The notes under the pieces were generated by a model. That model worked only from the letters and a program-made list of their open reading frames with translations, did not search any database and had not been told where the DNA came from. A stretch of DNA of 64,000 bases from Bacteroidales bacterium UBA1176 (GTDB taxonomy: Bacteria > Bacteroidota > Bacteroidia > Bacteroidales > WCHB1-69), in contig DBYW01000035.1 in NCBI GenBank assembly GCA_002311645.1, forward strand, positions 12,912-76,911, given 5' to 3'. The number at the start of each line of letters is the position of its first letter. Positions within the stretch are counted from its first letter, which is position 1. Made by a program: the position numbers and the translations under genes. Positions 27,462 to 35,497 of the stretch are shown here, piece after piece.

Positions 27462-28503
27462 AAGGCCTCTCAGGCGCTGGCTGTTCCGCAGTTTCAGGAA
27501 AAACGAGACGGAGATCCACGAGCTGAACTATCTCTTTTGGGAGTGCACATGGCGCTGCAATCTCTCGTGTCGCCATTGCGGATCCGACTGCAAGGCGGAC
27601 GCCATAGCATCCGACATGCCCTTCCAAGACTTCCTGAGAGCCATCGAGCCTTTGGAACAGCGCTATCCCCGCGACACGGTCATCATTGCCATCACAGGTG
27701 GGGAGCCGCTGTTGCGCCCTGATTTGGCGGAATGCGGACGGCAGTTGCGAGAGCACGGTTTCCGCTGGGGTATCGTTTCCAACGGAATGTTGTACGATGA
27801 ATCTCGTCACCGTGAACTCTTAGCGGCTGGTCTCAACTCCGTCACCATCAGCTTGGACGGACTTGAAGAGACGCACAACTGGCTGCGTGGCAACCTGCAG
27901 AGTTTCCAGCGAGCCTTAGCCGCCCTCAAGCTCATCGCCGCCACCCCGCAGCTCGCCTACGATGTGGTGACCTGCGTACATCCCCGCAACCTGTCGGTCC
28001 TGCCAGCACTCAAGGAGATCCTCCTCGCCAACGGCATCCAGCACTGGCGCTTGTTCACCATCGCCCCCATCGGACGCGCCACACAAGACGACAACCTGCA
28101 ACTTTCCCGCCCGCAAGTCGAACAGATGCTGCAATTCATCGCCGACACCCGCAAGGAGGGGCACATCGACCTTTCATTCAGTTGCGAGGCCTATACGGGC
28201 AAATACGAGGAAAACATCCGTAACAGCTACTTCTTCTGCCGTGCTGGAATCAACATCGGCAGCGTCCTGATAAACGGTGACATCTGCGCCTGCCCCAACG
28301 TGAACCGTTCCTACGTGCAAGGCAACATCTACCACGACAACCTCCTGGATGTCTGGGACAACAGATTCCAGGTCATGCGCGACCGGCAATGGATGAAACG
28401 CGGTCCCTGCGAGCATTGCAAGGAGTTCAAGCAATGCCTCGGCGGAGCCTTACACCTCCGCCCAAATCCAACAAGCGACATATTAAGATGCTATCGTTTC
28501 TAA
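27451..28503 (+). CDS. Radical SAM/SPASM enzyme of the rSAM/lipoprotein system (TIGR04133-like)
   Basis: A 350-residue radical SAM protein. The [4Fe-4S]-SAM motif is CNLSCRHC (C36, C40, C43), with an extra CTWRC just before it. ITGGEPLLRPDL and VTISLDGLEETHNWLRG are the core glycine-rich and substrate-side motifs. The SPASM domain has CRAGINIGSVLINGDICACPNV and CEHCKEFKQCLGGALH plus a late Cys, enough for two auxiliary clusters. SPASM enzymes usually modify peptides or proteins. The ATG at 27451 overlaps the lipoprotein stop by 11 nt, so the two are made together. Upstream in-frame codons only shadow the lipoprotein. Confidence 0.85.
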   Translation: MTDKRPLRRWLFRSFRKNETEIHELNYLFWECTWRCNLSCRHCGSDCKADAIASDMPFQDFLRAIEPLEQRYPRDTVIIAITGGEPLLRPDLAECGRQLREHGFRWGIVSNGMLYDESRHRELLAAGLNSVTISLDGLEETHNWLRGNLQSFQRALAALKLIAATPQLAYDVVTCVHPRNLSVLPALKEILLANGIQHWRLFTIAPIGRATQDDNLQLSRPQVEQMLQFIADTRKEGHIDLSFSCEAYTGKYEENIRNSYFFCRAGINIGSVLINGDICACPNVNRSYVQGNIYHDNLLDVWDNRFQVMRDRQWMKRGPCEHCKEFKQCLGGALHLRPNPTSDILRCYRF

Positions 28504-28563
28504 CCCGTTAATTGCCCTTTTAACTTTTAATATTTTTTAAGACGCACAGTTGTTCATTTTTTT

Positions 28564-28571
28564 TTACTTTT
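28564..28571 (+). promoter_or_regulatory. Promoter -7 element for the first small lipoprotein
   Basis: TACTTTTG, 39 nt before the ATG at 28611. Confidence 0.55.
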
Positions 28572-28610
28572 GCCACATCAAAATTCATTAACCCATAAAG
28601 TTTTGAAATT

Positions 28611-28838
28611 ATGAAAAAAATTATTTGCGTATGCGCTGCCTGCCTCATGATGGCGGCCCTCACAACCTCCTGCAACAAAAGATGCGAATGCAAGTCCTAC
28701 CTCGCCGGACATGTGACCACGACGGAATTCGATCTTGACAAAGACAACTACAAAAAATGTTCCGACATGAACATTACCACGACAGAGATCAACGGCACCA
28801 TCATGACGGGCATGGAATGCCGGAGTGTTTTGTTTTAA
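28611..28838 (+). CDS. Small Cys-patterned lipoprotein, copy 1
   Basis: 75 residues with signal and lipobox ALTTSC (C21). The mature part has Cys at 25, 27, 50 and 70, with C21-x3-C-x-C at its start (CNKRCEC). It is a tandem paralogue of the next gene: both have the same cysteine spacing, a TT-rich strand, and a DLDKDNYKKC / DLKGTSYKNC segment. I do not recognise a named family. It lies about 110 nt after the radical SAM gene but has its own promoter. Confidence 0.75.
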   Translation: MKKIICVCAACLMMAALTTSCNKRCECKSYLAGHVTTTEFDLDKDNYKKCSDMNITTTEINGTIMTGMECRSVLF

Positions 28839-28867
28839 TTTTTTTTCCTTCCATATTAAAAAAAATG

Positions 28868-28875
28868 TATTTTTG
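28868..28875 (+). promoter_or_regulatory. Promoter -7 element for the second small lipoprotein
   Basis: TATTTTTG followed by CCGCG, preceded by an A run; 34 nt before the ATG. It resembles the extended promoters at 50909, 57343 and 58831. Confidence 0.6.
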
Positions 28876-28909
28876 CCGCGAATTTAGTACTAACTTAAAA
28901 ACCTTAAAA

Positions 28910-29149
28910 ATGAAAAAATTAATGGCTATTTGCGCTGCAACTTTGATGTTGGCAGCTGTTGCAAGCTCTTGCAGCAAGATTTGTACCTGCACTGTTGAAT
29001 ACGGTATTGGTGGCAGTACTGTGTCTACCACTCTTAATGACATTGACCTGAAAGGCACCAGTTACAAGAACTGCAACGCTTACGGTGATGCTTTGCAAGC
29101 CACCTACAACATGTACAGCGATGTCAAAATTGACTGCAAGAAACAATAA
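28910..29149 (+). CDS. Small Cys-patterned lipoprotein, copy 2
   Basis: 79 residues with lipobox AVASSC (C21), then Cys at 25, 27, 55 and 76 (CSKICTC start). This gives the same pattern as copy 1 upstream: lipid Cys, C-x-C pair, a middle Cys after xYKxC, and a late Cys. The ATG at 28910 was chosen because it gives a clean signal peptide directly after the promoter; the longer frame upstream runs back into copy 1. Function unknown. Its transcript ends in a strong hairpin. Confidence 0.78.
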   Translation: MKKLMAICAATLMLAAVASSCSKICTCTVEYGIGGSTVSTTLNDIDLKGTSYKNCNAYGDALQATYNMYSDVKIDCKKQ

Positions 29150-29169
29150 TTTTTTGCATTCGGAAACCA

Positions 29170-29195
29170 AAAGCCCCTCAATCAGGGGCTTTTTT
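29170..29195 (+). terminator. Rho-independent terminator after the small lipoproteins
   Basis: AAAGCCCCT (29170-29178) pairs with AGGGGCTTT (29184-29192) around a 5-nt loop and runs into a T tract. The T tract merges with the next promoter. Confidence 0.85.
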
Positions 29196-29203
29196 TATTT
29201 TTG
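29196..29203 (+). promoter_or_regulatory. Promoter -7 element for rimO-hydF
   Basis: TATTTTTG followed by CACC, 23 nt before the rimO ATG. Confidence 0.6.
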
Positions 29204-29226
29204 CACCCCCTTACAAAACATCGGCT

Positions 29227-30504
29227 ATGACCATCAACATCATCACTTTGGGATGCTCCAAGAACATCGTCGACTCGGAAGTGTTAGCCGCCCAACTGCA
29301 GAAGCAGGGGCACCAACTCCTCTTCGAAAGCGCCATGCGCAGCGACATCGTGATTCTCAACACCTGCAGCTTCATTGGAGACGCACGCGAGGAGTCCGTG
29401 GACGAGATTCTGCAGCAACTGGAACGCAAACACCGCGGCCAGGTCAAGAAAGTCTACGTGGTGGGCTGCCTTGCCCAACGCAGCAAGGACGAGTTAGCGG
29501 AGGCCCTGCCCGAAGTGGACGGTATCTTCACCTTCGCGGAGCTGCGCAACCTCGTACAGAAGAACGACTTTCAGCTGTTGGGGACCTCCGAGCGACTGCT
29601 CTCCACCCCGAAGCATTACGCCTATCTGAAAGTCTCGGAGGGTTGCGACCACCAATGCTCCTACTGCGCCATCCCGCTCATTCGTGACCGTCAGGTCTCC
29701 AAGCCGATTCCGCTATTGGTAGAAGAGGCCCACAAGCTCGCCGACGAGGGCGTCAAGGAGGTGATGCTCATCGCCCAAGACCTCACCTACTACGGTATAG
29801 ACCTCACCGGCAAGCGCGAGCTCGCCCCGCTGATGGAGGCTCTCGCGGAAGTGCGCGGCATCGAGTGGATACGCCTGCACTACGCCTACCCGCTCAACTT
29901 CCCCTTCGAGATCCTTGACGTGATGAACCGGCACCCGCAATATTGCCATTACCTCGACATCCCCATCCAGCACATCAGCGACGAGATTCTCAAGAGCATG
30001 CGACGCGGCGGCAGCGCGGCCTACATTTACGACATGGTGGCCCGCATCCGTGAAACCGTGCCCGACATAGCCCTGCGCACCACCCTCATCTCCGGATATC
30101 CCACCGAAACCCGCGAACAGCACCAGGAGCTGGTCGAGTTTGTGCGCAAGACACGATTCGACCGCCTCGGGGTCTTCACCTACTCACAAGAGGAGGACAC
30201 GCCCGCCTTTCCACTCGGAGACCCCATCAAGGCTTCCGAAAAAAACCGCCGCCAGCGCGAGATCATGCGACTGCAGGAGAAAATCTCCCAGGAGCTCAAC
30301 CAAGCCAAGGTGGGCAAAACTTTCAAAGTCATCATCGACAACGAGGAACAGGATGCCTACGTGGGCCGCACCGAATACGACTCCCCCGACGTGGACAACT
30401 GCGTACTCATTTCCAAGACAAAAGCCCTTACCATCGGAGATTTCTACCAAGTGCGCATCACCGAGGCCGGGCCATACGATCTTTTCGGCGAGGTGTTTTC
30501 GTAA
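29227..30504 (+). CDS. rimO: Ribosomal protein S12 methylthiotransferase RimO
   Basis: A 425-residue radical SAM methylthiotransferase acting on an Asp of ribosomal protein S12. The UPF0004 N-terminal domain supplies three cluster Cys: LGCSKNIVDSE, NTCSFIGDAREES and VGCLAQRSKDEL. The SAM motif is SEGCDHQCSYCAIPLIRDRQVS. A C-terminal TRAM domain follows (KTFKVIIDNEEQDAYVGRTEYDSPDVD). RimO rather than MiaB is indicated by GCSKNIVDSE and by IPLIRDRQVSKPI. hydF starts 21 nt downstream, probably in the same operon. Confidence 0.94.
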   Translation: MTINIITLGCSKNIVDSEVLAAQLQKQGHQLLFESAMRSDIVILNTCSFIGDAREESVDEILQQLERKHRGQVKKVYVVGCLAQRSKDELAEALPEVDGIFTFAELRNLVQKNDFQLLGTSERLLSTPKHYAYLKVSEGCDHQCSYCAIPLIRDRQVSKPIPLLVEEAHKLADEGVKEVMLIAQDLTYYGIDLTGKRELAPLMEALAEVRGIEWIRLHYAYPLNFPFEILDVMNRHPQYCHYLDIPIQHISDEILKSMRRGGSAAYIYDMVARIRETVPDIALRTTLISGYPTETREQHQELVEFVRKTRFDRLGVFTYSQEEDTPAFPLGDPIKASEKNRRQREIMRLQEKISQELNQAKVGKTFKVIIDNEEQDAYVGRTEYDSPDVDNCVLISKTKALTIGDFYQVRITEAGPYDLFGEVFS

Positions 30505-30525
30505 TCGTTAATAAATCAAATCATC

Positions 30526-31698
30526 ATGAAGGGGAAAGAAAACAAACCGCATATCGGCATTTTTGGACGGCGCAACAACGGCAAGAGTTCGCTCATCAAT
30601 GCCATCACGGGGCAGGAGACGGCCATCGTGGACGCCACCGCCGGCACCACCACCGACCCTGTGCGCAAGTCCATCGAGATTTTCGGCATCGGCCCTGTGG
30701 TGCTTATCGACACTGCCGGCATCGACGACGAAGGTCCCGTCGGGCAGAAGCGCGTGCAGAAGTCGATGAACGTGCTCACGACCATAGACTTTGCCCTGAT
30801 AGTCATCACCAACCGCGAGTTCGGTGCACCCGAACAGATGTTAACGGAAAAGCTCCGACAGTATGACATTCCCTTCCTGATGGTGAACAACAAGGCCGAC
30901 CTGCCACAATCCCCTGAAGAGGTCACCCTGCCCTGTCCGGTCATCGACGTGAGCGCCAAGACGGGCGCAGGTATCGAGGACATGCTCGCAGAGATGGTGC
31001 GCCTCATGCCGCCGTCGGCTTATATTTCGCACTCGCTGCTCGGTGACATCATCGACGAAGGCGACACCGTGGTGCTGGTCACGCCCATCGACTCCGAAGC
31101 CCCAGAAGGACGACTCATCCTGCCGCAGGTGCAGCTCATCCGCGACGTGCTTGACAACGACGCCGTGGCGGTAGTGCTCAAGGAGGACAAAGTAGGCGAT
31201 TGGTTGAAATGCAATCCCGCACCGCGCCTCGTGGTCACCGACAGCCAGATGTTCGCGCGCGTAGCCCGGGACGTGCCCGAGGAGGTGCCGCTCACGGGCT
31301 TCAGCATCGTGCTTGCCCACCACAAGGGAGCTTTCGAGCAATACCTGCAAGGCACCCCCCACCTTGACAAGCTCCAAGACGGGGACCGCATCCTGATGTT
31401 GGAGTCGTGTACCCACCTCACCTCGTGTGAGGACATCGGGCGCGGCAAGTTGCCCCGCTGGATACGGCAGCACACAGGCAAAGAGCTCCACTTCGACTTT
31501 GTGACGGGCCTCGATGCCCTGCCCGATATCGGCCAATATGCAATGGTCATCCAGTGCGGGGGCTGCATGGTGACACGACGCCAACTCCTCAACCGCCTCA
31601 AGCCCGCCATCGACCGCGGCATCCCCGTCAGCAACTATGGCATGACGATTGCCTACTTGAACGGCATCTTCGACAGAGCGGTGAAGGTTTGGAGATAA
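30526..31698 (+). CDS. hydF: [FeFe] hydrogenase H-cluster maturation GTPase HydF
   Basis: A 390-residue scaffold protein for assembly of the [2Fe] subcluster. It has the GTPase domain GIFGRRNNGKSSLINAI, then DATAGTTTDPVRK, DTAGIDDEG and NKAD. The C-terminal cluster-binding part has CTHLTSCEDIGRGKLPRW (CxH) and, about 50 residues later, QCGGCMVTRRQL (CxxC). The protein implies an [FeFe] hydrogenase plus HydE and HydG elsewhere; none are in this window. Confidence 0.93.
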   Translation: MKGKENKPHIGIFGRRNNGKSSLINAITGQETAIVDATAGTTTDPVRKSIEIFGIGPVVLIDTAGIDDEGPVGQKRVQKSMNVLTTIDFALIVITNREFGAPEQMLTEKLRQYDIPFLMVNNKADLPQSPEEVTLPCPVIDVSAKTGAGIEDMLAEMVRLMPPSAYISHSLLGDIIDEGDTVVLVTPIDSEAPEGRLILPQVQLIRDVLDNDAVAVVLKEDKVGDWLKCNPAPRLVVTDSQMFARVARDVPEEVPLTGFSIVLAHHKGAFEQYLQGTPHLDKLQDGDRILMLESCTHLTSCEDIGRGKLPRWIRQHTGKELHFDFVTGLDALPDIGQYAMVIQCGGCMVTRRQLLNRLKPAIDRGIPVSNYGMTIAYLNGIFDRAVKVWR

Positions 31699-31724
31699 CC
31701 ATCCAAACTGTATCTATTTTTTTT

Positions 31725-31732
31725 TATCTTTG
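31725..31732 (+). promoter_or_regulatory. Promoter -7 element for gcvP
   Basis: TATCTTTG, 50 nt before the ATG. Confidence 0.6.
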
Positions 31733-31782
31733 CAGCCATCTGCAAAGAAAGATATTTTTTTTATAACTAATTTATAACCACT

Positions 31783-34638
31783 ATGATAATCAAAGACGAC
31801 TTTGTCAATAGACACAATGGCCCGAGCAATGAGGAACGCCAGCACATGCTGGACGTTATCGGTGTCAAAACGATGGATGAACTGATCGAGAAAACCGTGC
31901 CGGCGGCCATCCGCCTGGCCAAGCCTTTAGACCTTCCTGCTGGACTGACCGAGGGCGAGTACCTCAACGCGGTACATGCGGTGATGGCCAAGAACAAGGT
32001 ATACCGCTCCTTCATCGGCATGGGCTACTACAACACCTTCACTCCTGCCGTGATCCTGCGCAACATCTTTGAGAACCCGGGTTGGTACACCTCCTACACC
32101 CCGTACCAAGCCGAGATTTCCCAAGGCCGCATAGAGGCGCTGCTCAATTACCAGACCATGATCAGCTCCCTGACCGCCATGCCGTTGGCCAACGCCTCCA
32201 TGTTGGACGACGCCACCGCCGCCGGCGAGATGATGCTCATGTTCTTCCGCAGCCGCAACCGCGACCAGCAAAAGAACAATGTCTGCAAGTACTTCGTTGC
32301 CGACGACGTGTTCGCGCACAGCATCGGCGTGATGAAGACCAACGCAGCCCCGCAAGGCATCGAGCTGGTGATTGGCAAGGTCGGCGAAGTGCAACTCGAC
32401 GAGACCTTCTTCGGTGCCATGGTGCAATATCCCAACCAGTATGGCGGCATCGGCGACTTCCGCAAGTTCGTGGAAGAGGCCCATGCCAAGAACATCTTCG
32501 TGGGCGTGGCCACCGACCTGTTAGCCCTGACGCTGCTCACCCCTCCGGGCGAGTGGGGTGCCGACTGTGTGGTCGGTTCCACCCAGCGCTTCGGTCTGCC
32601 CCTCGGCTACGGCAGCCCCGCTGCCGGCTTCTACGCCTGCCGCGACACGTTCCTTCGTCAGATGCCTGGCCGTATCATCGGTGTCACCGTGGACGCCCAA
32701 GGCAACCGCGCCGTCCGGATGGCCTTGCAGACCCGCGAGCAGCACATCAAGCGTGACCGCGCAACTTCCAACATCTGCACCGCCAGCGCCCTCACCGCCA
32801 TCATGGCCGGATTCTACGGCATGTGGCACGGAGCCGAAGGATTGAAAAACAAGGCTGTCAAGATCAACGTGCTCGCCGGCGTCCTCGCCGAAGAGTCCAA
32901 GAAATACGGCTACGACCCCACCGACACCTTCTTCGACACGGTCTGCATGTCCGTGCCCGCCGGAATCACCACCAAGGATGTGGAAAAAGTCGCCTTGGCC
33001 AAGAAAGTCAACCTCCGCTACTGGTGCGAGAGCTGCCTGAGTATCTCCCTCGACGAGACGGTCACCCACGACGACGTGAACATGATTCTCGAGATCTTAG
33101 CCACCGCCGCCGGCAAGCCTTTCACACCGCACGTGTGCGACGGCAAATGCGGCATCCCCGACCTGCACATTCCCACTGAATTAGCTCGTAAGAGCCCCTT
33201 CATGCAACAGTCCATTTTCCAGAAATACCACTCCGAAACGGAGATGATGCGCTATATGAAGATGCTGGAGGTGAAGGATCTCTCTCTGAACCGTGCCATG
33301 ATTCCGCTGGGTTCCTGCACCATGAAGCTGAACGCTGCCGCCGAGATGCTGCCGCTGAGCTGGCCTGAGGCATGCAACATCCACCCATACGCCCCCGCCG
33401 ACCAAGCCGAGGGCTATCGTCAAATCATCGAAGAGGTGAGCCAATGGCTCTGCACCATCACGGGCTTCAAGGCCGTGTCGTTGCAACCCAACTCCGGTGC
33501 CGCAGGCGAGTATGCCGGCATGACCGTCATCCGCAACTACCACCTCAGCCGCGGCGAGGGGCACCGCAACATCTGCCTCATCCCCGCCTCCGCACACGGC
33601 ACCAACCCCGCCTCCTCCGCCAAGGCCGGCAATAAGATCGTGGTCATCAAATCAACGGAAAATGGCGAAGTCGATGTTGAAGACCTGCGCGCCAAGGCCG
33701 AGCAGTACCGCGACAACCTCTCCTGCCTGATGATCACCTATCCTTCCACGCACGGTGCCTTCGAGGAGAAAATTCTCGACATCATCAAGATCATCCACGA
33801 CAATGGTGGTCTCGTTTATATGGACGGTGCCAACATGAACGCCCAAGTGGGTCTCACCTCGCCGGGCAGCATGGGTGCCGACGTCTGCCACCTCAATCTG
33901 CACAAGACCTTCGCCATGCCCCACGGCGGCGGCGGTCCCGGTGTCGGCCCGATTGCAGTCTGCGAGAAGCTGGTCGACTTCCTGCCCAACCACGCCTTCG
34001 TTACCACGGGTGGCAGCAAGGGCAGCCAAGTGGCCTCCACACCGTTCGGCAGCGCCTACCTTCTGCCTATCACTTACGGCTACCTCAAGATGCTCGGCGG
34101 TGCCGGTCTGACCGAGGTCACCAAGGGTGCCATCCTGAACGCCAACTACCTGCGTGCCCGTTTGCAGGATCACTACAAAATCCTCTATACGGGGGCTCAA
34201 GGCATGTGCGCACATGAGATGATCCTCGACTGCAACGCATTCGACCGCAGTGCCGGCATACAAGTCGGCGACATTGCCAAGCGTCTCATGGACTACGGTT
34301 TTCACGCTCCCACCGTGGCCTTCCCAGTTCACGGCACGCTGATGGTGGAACCCACCGAGAGCGAGCCACTCAGCGAACTTGACCGCTTCTGCGACGCCAT
34401 GATCGCCATCCGCCAAGAGATCCGCGACATCGAGGAGGGACGCGCTGACCGCGACAACAACCTCATCAAAAACGCACCGCACACGATGAATGTGGTTTGC
34501 GCCGACGAATGGACACGCCCGTACACCCGTCAGCAAGCCGCCTTCCCGCTTGCCCACACCGAGAAATACTGGCCCACTGTCGGCAAGATCGACGACGCCT
34601 ACGGCGACCGCAACTTGGTGTGCGTGGTGAATGAATAA
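31783..34638 (+). CDS. gcvP: Glycine dehydrogenase (decarboxylating), P protein of the glycine cleavage system
   Basis: A 951-residue PLP enzyme in which both halves are fused (the P1/P2 split form is absent). It decarboxylates glycine and loads the aminomethyl group onto GcvH. The PLP lysine lies in DVCHLNLHKTFAMPHGGGGPGVGPI. Other conserved blocks are FIGMGYYNTFTPAVILRNIFENPGWYTSYTPYQAEISQGRIEAL, MIPLGSCTMKLNA and IPASAHGTNPASSA. gcvT and gcvH are not adjacent. It is a monocistronic unit with promoter and terminator. Together with ftcD it feeds folate one-carbon units. Confidence 0.95.
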   Translation: MIIKDDFVNRHNGPSNEERQHMLDVIGVKTMDELIEKTVPAAIRLAKPLDLPAGLTEGEYLNAVHAVMAKNKVYRSFIGMGYYNTFTPAVILRNIFENPGWYTSYTPYQAEISQGRIEALLNYQTMISSLTAMPLANASMLDDATAAGEMMLMFFRSRNRDQQKNNVCKYFVADDVFAHSIGVMKTNAAPQGIELVIGKVGEVQLDETFFGAMVQYPNQYGGIGDFRKFVEEAHAKNIFVGVATDLLALTLLTPPGEWGADCVVGSTQRFGLPLGYGSPAAGFYACRDTFLRQMPGRIIGVTVDAQGNRAVRMALQTREQHIKRDRATSNICTASALTAIMAGFYGMWHGAEGLKNKAVKINVLAGVLAEESKKYGYDPTDTFFDTVCMSVPAGITTKDVEKVALAKKVNLRYWCESCLSISLDETVTHDDVNMILEILATAAGKPFTPHVCDGKCGIPDLHIPTELARKSPFMQQSIFQKYHSETEMMRYMKMLEVKDLSLNRAMIPLGSCTMKLNAAAEMLPLSWPEACNIHPYAPADQAEGYRQIIEEVSQWLCTITGFKAVSLQPNSGAAGEYAGMTVIRNYHLSRGEGHRNICLIPASAHGTNPASSAKAGNKIVVIKSTENGEVDVEDLRAKAEQYRDNLSCLMITYPSTHGAFEEKILDIIKIIHDNGGLVYMDGANMNAQVGLTSPGSMGADVCHLNLHKTFAMPHGGGGPGVGPIAVCEKLVDFLPNHAFVTTGGSKGSQVASTPFGSAYLLPITYGYLKMLGGAGLTEVTKGAILNANYLRARLQDHYKILYTGAQGMCAHEMILDCNAFDRSAGIQVGDIAKRLMDYGFHAPTVAFPVHGTLMVEPTESEPLSELDRFCDAMIAIRQEIRDIEEGRADRDNNLIKNAPHTMNVVCADEWTRPYTRQQAAFPLAHTEKYWPTVGKIDDAYGDRNLVCVVNE

Positions 34639-34693
34639 CATTCCACACCGACCGAGTGGGATTCCACCCACTTGGCGACTTTGCAACAATTTA

Positions 34694-34735
34694 TGTAGGA
34701 GCATCTTTCAATGGTGCTCCTACATTGTTTTTTTT
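34694..34735 (+). terminator. Rho-independent terminator of gcvP
   Basis: TGTAGGAGCA (34694-34703) pairs perfectly with TGCTCCTACA (34715-34724), then TTGTTTTTTTTT. Confidence 0.85.
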
Positions 34736-34737
34736 CG

Positions 34738-34745
34738 TACCTTTG
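34738..34745 (+). promoter_or_regulatory. Promoter -7 element for gldF-gldG
   Basis: TACCTTTG, 19 nt before the ATG at 34765, directly after the gcvP terminator. Confidence 0.6.
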
Positions 34746-34764
34746 CGCCCTAAATACAGATTGC

Positions 34765-35496
34765 ATGTACAGCTTGTATATCAAAGAGATAAAATCATTT
34801 CTAAGCTCCATTATCGGCTATATCTTCGTAGGGGTGTTCCTAATCATCTCCGGATTGTTCCTGTGGGTGTTCCCCAACGTGGACAACGTGATGGAGGCAG
34901 GGCTGGCCGACCTGCACGGGCTTTTCAACCTGTCGCAGTTCCTTTTCCTCTTCTTGGTGCCCGCCATCACCATGCGTTCTTTTGCCGAGGAACGTCGCAC
35001 CGGCACCATGGACCTTTTGCTCACAAAGCCCCTGACAGACATACAGATCATCTGGGCCAAGTTCCTGTCCTGCCTCACCCTGCTCGTCATCGCCCTGATC
35101 CCCACCCTGGTCTATGTCGTCTCCATTGTTCTGTTGGGCAACCCCGTGGGCAACATGGATATGGGCAGCACCTGGGGATCTTATCTCGGCCTCATCCTCC
35201 TCGGTGCCACCTACATCTCCATCGGCATCTTCTCCTCGGCATTGACCAACAACCAGATCATCGCCTTCATCATCGCCGCCCCGCTCTGCTTCATCCTCTC
35301 CTTCGGATTCGCTTTCATTTATTCATTCGAGTCGCTCGGAGCGTTCGGCTATTACATCAAGTCCATCGGCATCGAACATCACTACGCCTCCATCAGCAAA
35401 GGCGTGATTGACAGTCGGGACATCGTCTATTTCTGCAGTGTCATATTCATCTTCCTCTTCGGCACGCGCATCGTACTTCTCAAACGCAAATGGTAA
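34765..35496 (+). CDS. gldF: Gliding-associated ABC transporter permease GldF
   Basis: A 243-residue ABC-2 type permease with six hydrophobic helices. It starts MYSLYIKEIKSFLSSIIGYIFVGVFLIISGLFLWVFP and includes MRSFAEERRTGTMDLLLTKPLTDIQIIWAKFLS, the typical ABC-2/GldF loop. I chose the ATG at 34765 just after the -7 element; the longer frame upstream overlaps the terminator. GldA, its ATPase, is encoded at 7110-7853. One nt separates the stop from the gldG start. Confidence 0.9.
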   Translation: MYSLYIKEIKSFLSSIIGYIFVGVFLIISGLFLWVFPNVDNVMEAGLADLHGLFNLSQFLFLFLVPAITMRSFAEERRTGTMDLLLTKPLTDIQIIWAKFLSCLTLLVIALIPTLVYVVSIVLLGNPVGNMDMGSTWGSYLGLILLGATYISIGIFSSALTNNQIIAFIIAAPLCFILSFGFAFIYSFESLGAFGYYIKSIGIEHHYASISKGVIDSRDIVYFCSVIFIFLFGTRIVLLKRKW

Positions 35497-35497
35497 A

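Noticed and set aside
28504..28610. A riboswitch or small RNA in the gap after the radical SAM gene
   Set aside because: Only an A/T-rich spacer with a -7 element is visible; no stable structure found by eye.
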